A stretch of 64,000 nucleotides of DNA from DASXRA01 sp036506155 (GTDB taxonomy: Bacteria > Actinomycetota > Actinomycetes > Mycobacteriales > Jatrophihabitantaceae): positions 62,001 through 126,000 of the forward strand of contig DASXSF010000149.1 of assembly GCA_036506155.1 (NCBI GenBank), in the 5' to 3' direction. The number at the start of each line of letters is the position of its first letter. The stretch's first letter is position 1. Made by a program: the position numbers and the translations under genes. Below the pieces are notes generated by a model. It saw nothing but the letters and a program-made list of their open reading frames with translations, was not told where the DNA came from and did no database searches. Positions 63,586 to 64,000 of this stretch are shown here, piece by piece.

Positions 63586-64000
63586 CTAGCGGGCTTGGCT
63601 GCCGACGTTGCCGAGGTAGCGCAGCGTCTGGGCGTAGGAAGCCAGGAGGCTGTCCTCGCGGTAGGCCACGTCGTGGCTGTGGCAATAGCTGCGGACGAGG
63701 GCCTGTGCCCGGCGCAGGTTGGGTCGCGGCATGGAGGGAAACAGGTGGTGTTCGATCTGGTAGTTCAGTCCGCCGAAAATGAAGTCGGTGATCCTGCCGC
63801 CGCGGATGTTGCGTGACGTGAGGACCTGTCGGCGCAGGAAGTCGGTCTTGGAATCCGTCGGGATGATTGGCATGCCTTTGTGGTTGGGCGCGAACGAGAC
63901 GCCCATGTACAGGCCGAACAGACCTTGCTGGATCGCGAGGAACGCCAGAGCCTGCCACGGAGAGAGCACGAGACATAGCGCGGTAAGATATGCCGCGCCG
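63586..64000 (-). CDS. Fatty acid desaturase, C-terminal part (window edge)
   Basis: 138 residues of a longer gene whose 5' end is outside the window. The third histidine box is clear, QIEHHLFPSMPRPNL, preceded by FAPNHKGMPIIP and TSRNIRGGRITDF. This matches acyl-lipid or acyl-CoA desaturases of the DesA3/linoleoyl-CoA type, membrane di-iron enzymes. The frame stays open to position 64000, where a membrane helix (LTALCLVLSPWQALAFLAIQ) begins. Confidence 0.85.
   Translation of the reverse strand, partial: GAAYLTALCLVLSPWQALAFLAIQQGLFGLYMGVSFAPNHKGMPIIPTDSKTDFLRRQVLTSRNIRGGRITDFIFGGLNYQIEHHLFPSMPRPNLRRAQALVRSYCHSHDVAYREDSLLASYAQTLRYLGNVGSQAR

Overview
The window is high-GC DNA from an actinomycete. 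From about 12.7 kb to 50.7 kb its gene order follows the mycobacterial block Rv3610c to Rv3579c: ftsH, folE, folP, folB, folK, DUF3180, Rv3604c-like, DUF2520, panC, coaX, lysS, lsr2, clpC, mutY, disA, radA, lpqE-like, carD, ispD, ispF, cysS, rlmB. MqnC (futalosine menaquinone route), many GTG starts, ATGA overlaps and F420-type LLM proteins point to a non-mycobacterial actinobacterium. A Frankiales or Jatrophihabitans-like organism is my inference; no rRNA or other strong taxonomic marker is present.

Layout. 0-12.4 kb: menaquinone genes (mqnC, menG), a SET-domain protein, a lipoprotein, a very acidic Asp/Gly repeat protein, a cupin oxygenase, a sucrase/ferredoxin-like protein, ppa, dacB, a DUF2342 metalloprotease, tilS and hpt. 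A TetR/MFS efflux pair with three operator-like palindromes then sits between hpt and ftsH. 12.7-26.2 kb: ftsH and a tightly overlapping folate operon, cell-envelope genes, then panC-nadB-nadC-coaX. 26.2-32.7 kb: an insertion relative to mycobacteria (M29 aminopeptidase, methyltransferase, LLM oxidoreductase, ABC transporter with a two-component system). 32.9-35.6 kb: lysS, lsr2 and a relocated panD. A similar palindromic hairpin repeat lies after coaX and before panD. 35.6-37.9 kb: an ECF sigma/anti-sigma operon with a COG4315 lipoprotein. 38.2-50.7 kb: clpC, DNA repair and c-di-AMP genes, carD, MEP isoprenoid genes, cysS and rlmB.

50.7-64 kb is accessory. It holds an SDR lacking the usual catalytic Tyr/Lys, an HxlR regulator, a sugar-type ABC ATPase and a GNAT. 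A tRNA-Thr gene follows whose 3' part is duplicated (39 bp) 1.8 kb downstream, the footprint of a tRNA-targeted integration. Next come a second TetR/MFS pair with matching operators, an SRPBCC-YceI-TetR set, a lone DrrA-like ATPase, two ANTAR-type proteins, a junction where two convergent genes are both truncated, and a fatty acid desaturase cut by the window end.

Most of the window is housekeeping DNA. No CRISPR array, recognisable defence system, transposase, integrase or rRNA was seen. The strongest candidates for new biology are the att-flanked mini-island, the acidic repeat protein, the atypical SDR, the dispersed hairpin repeat and the operator-linked efflux modules.
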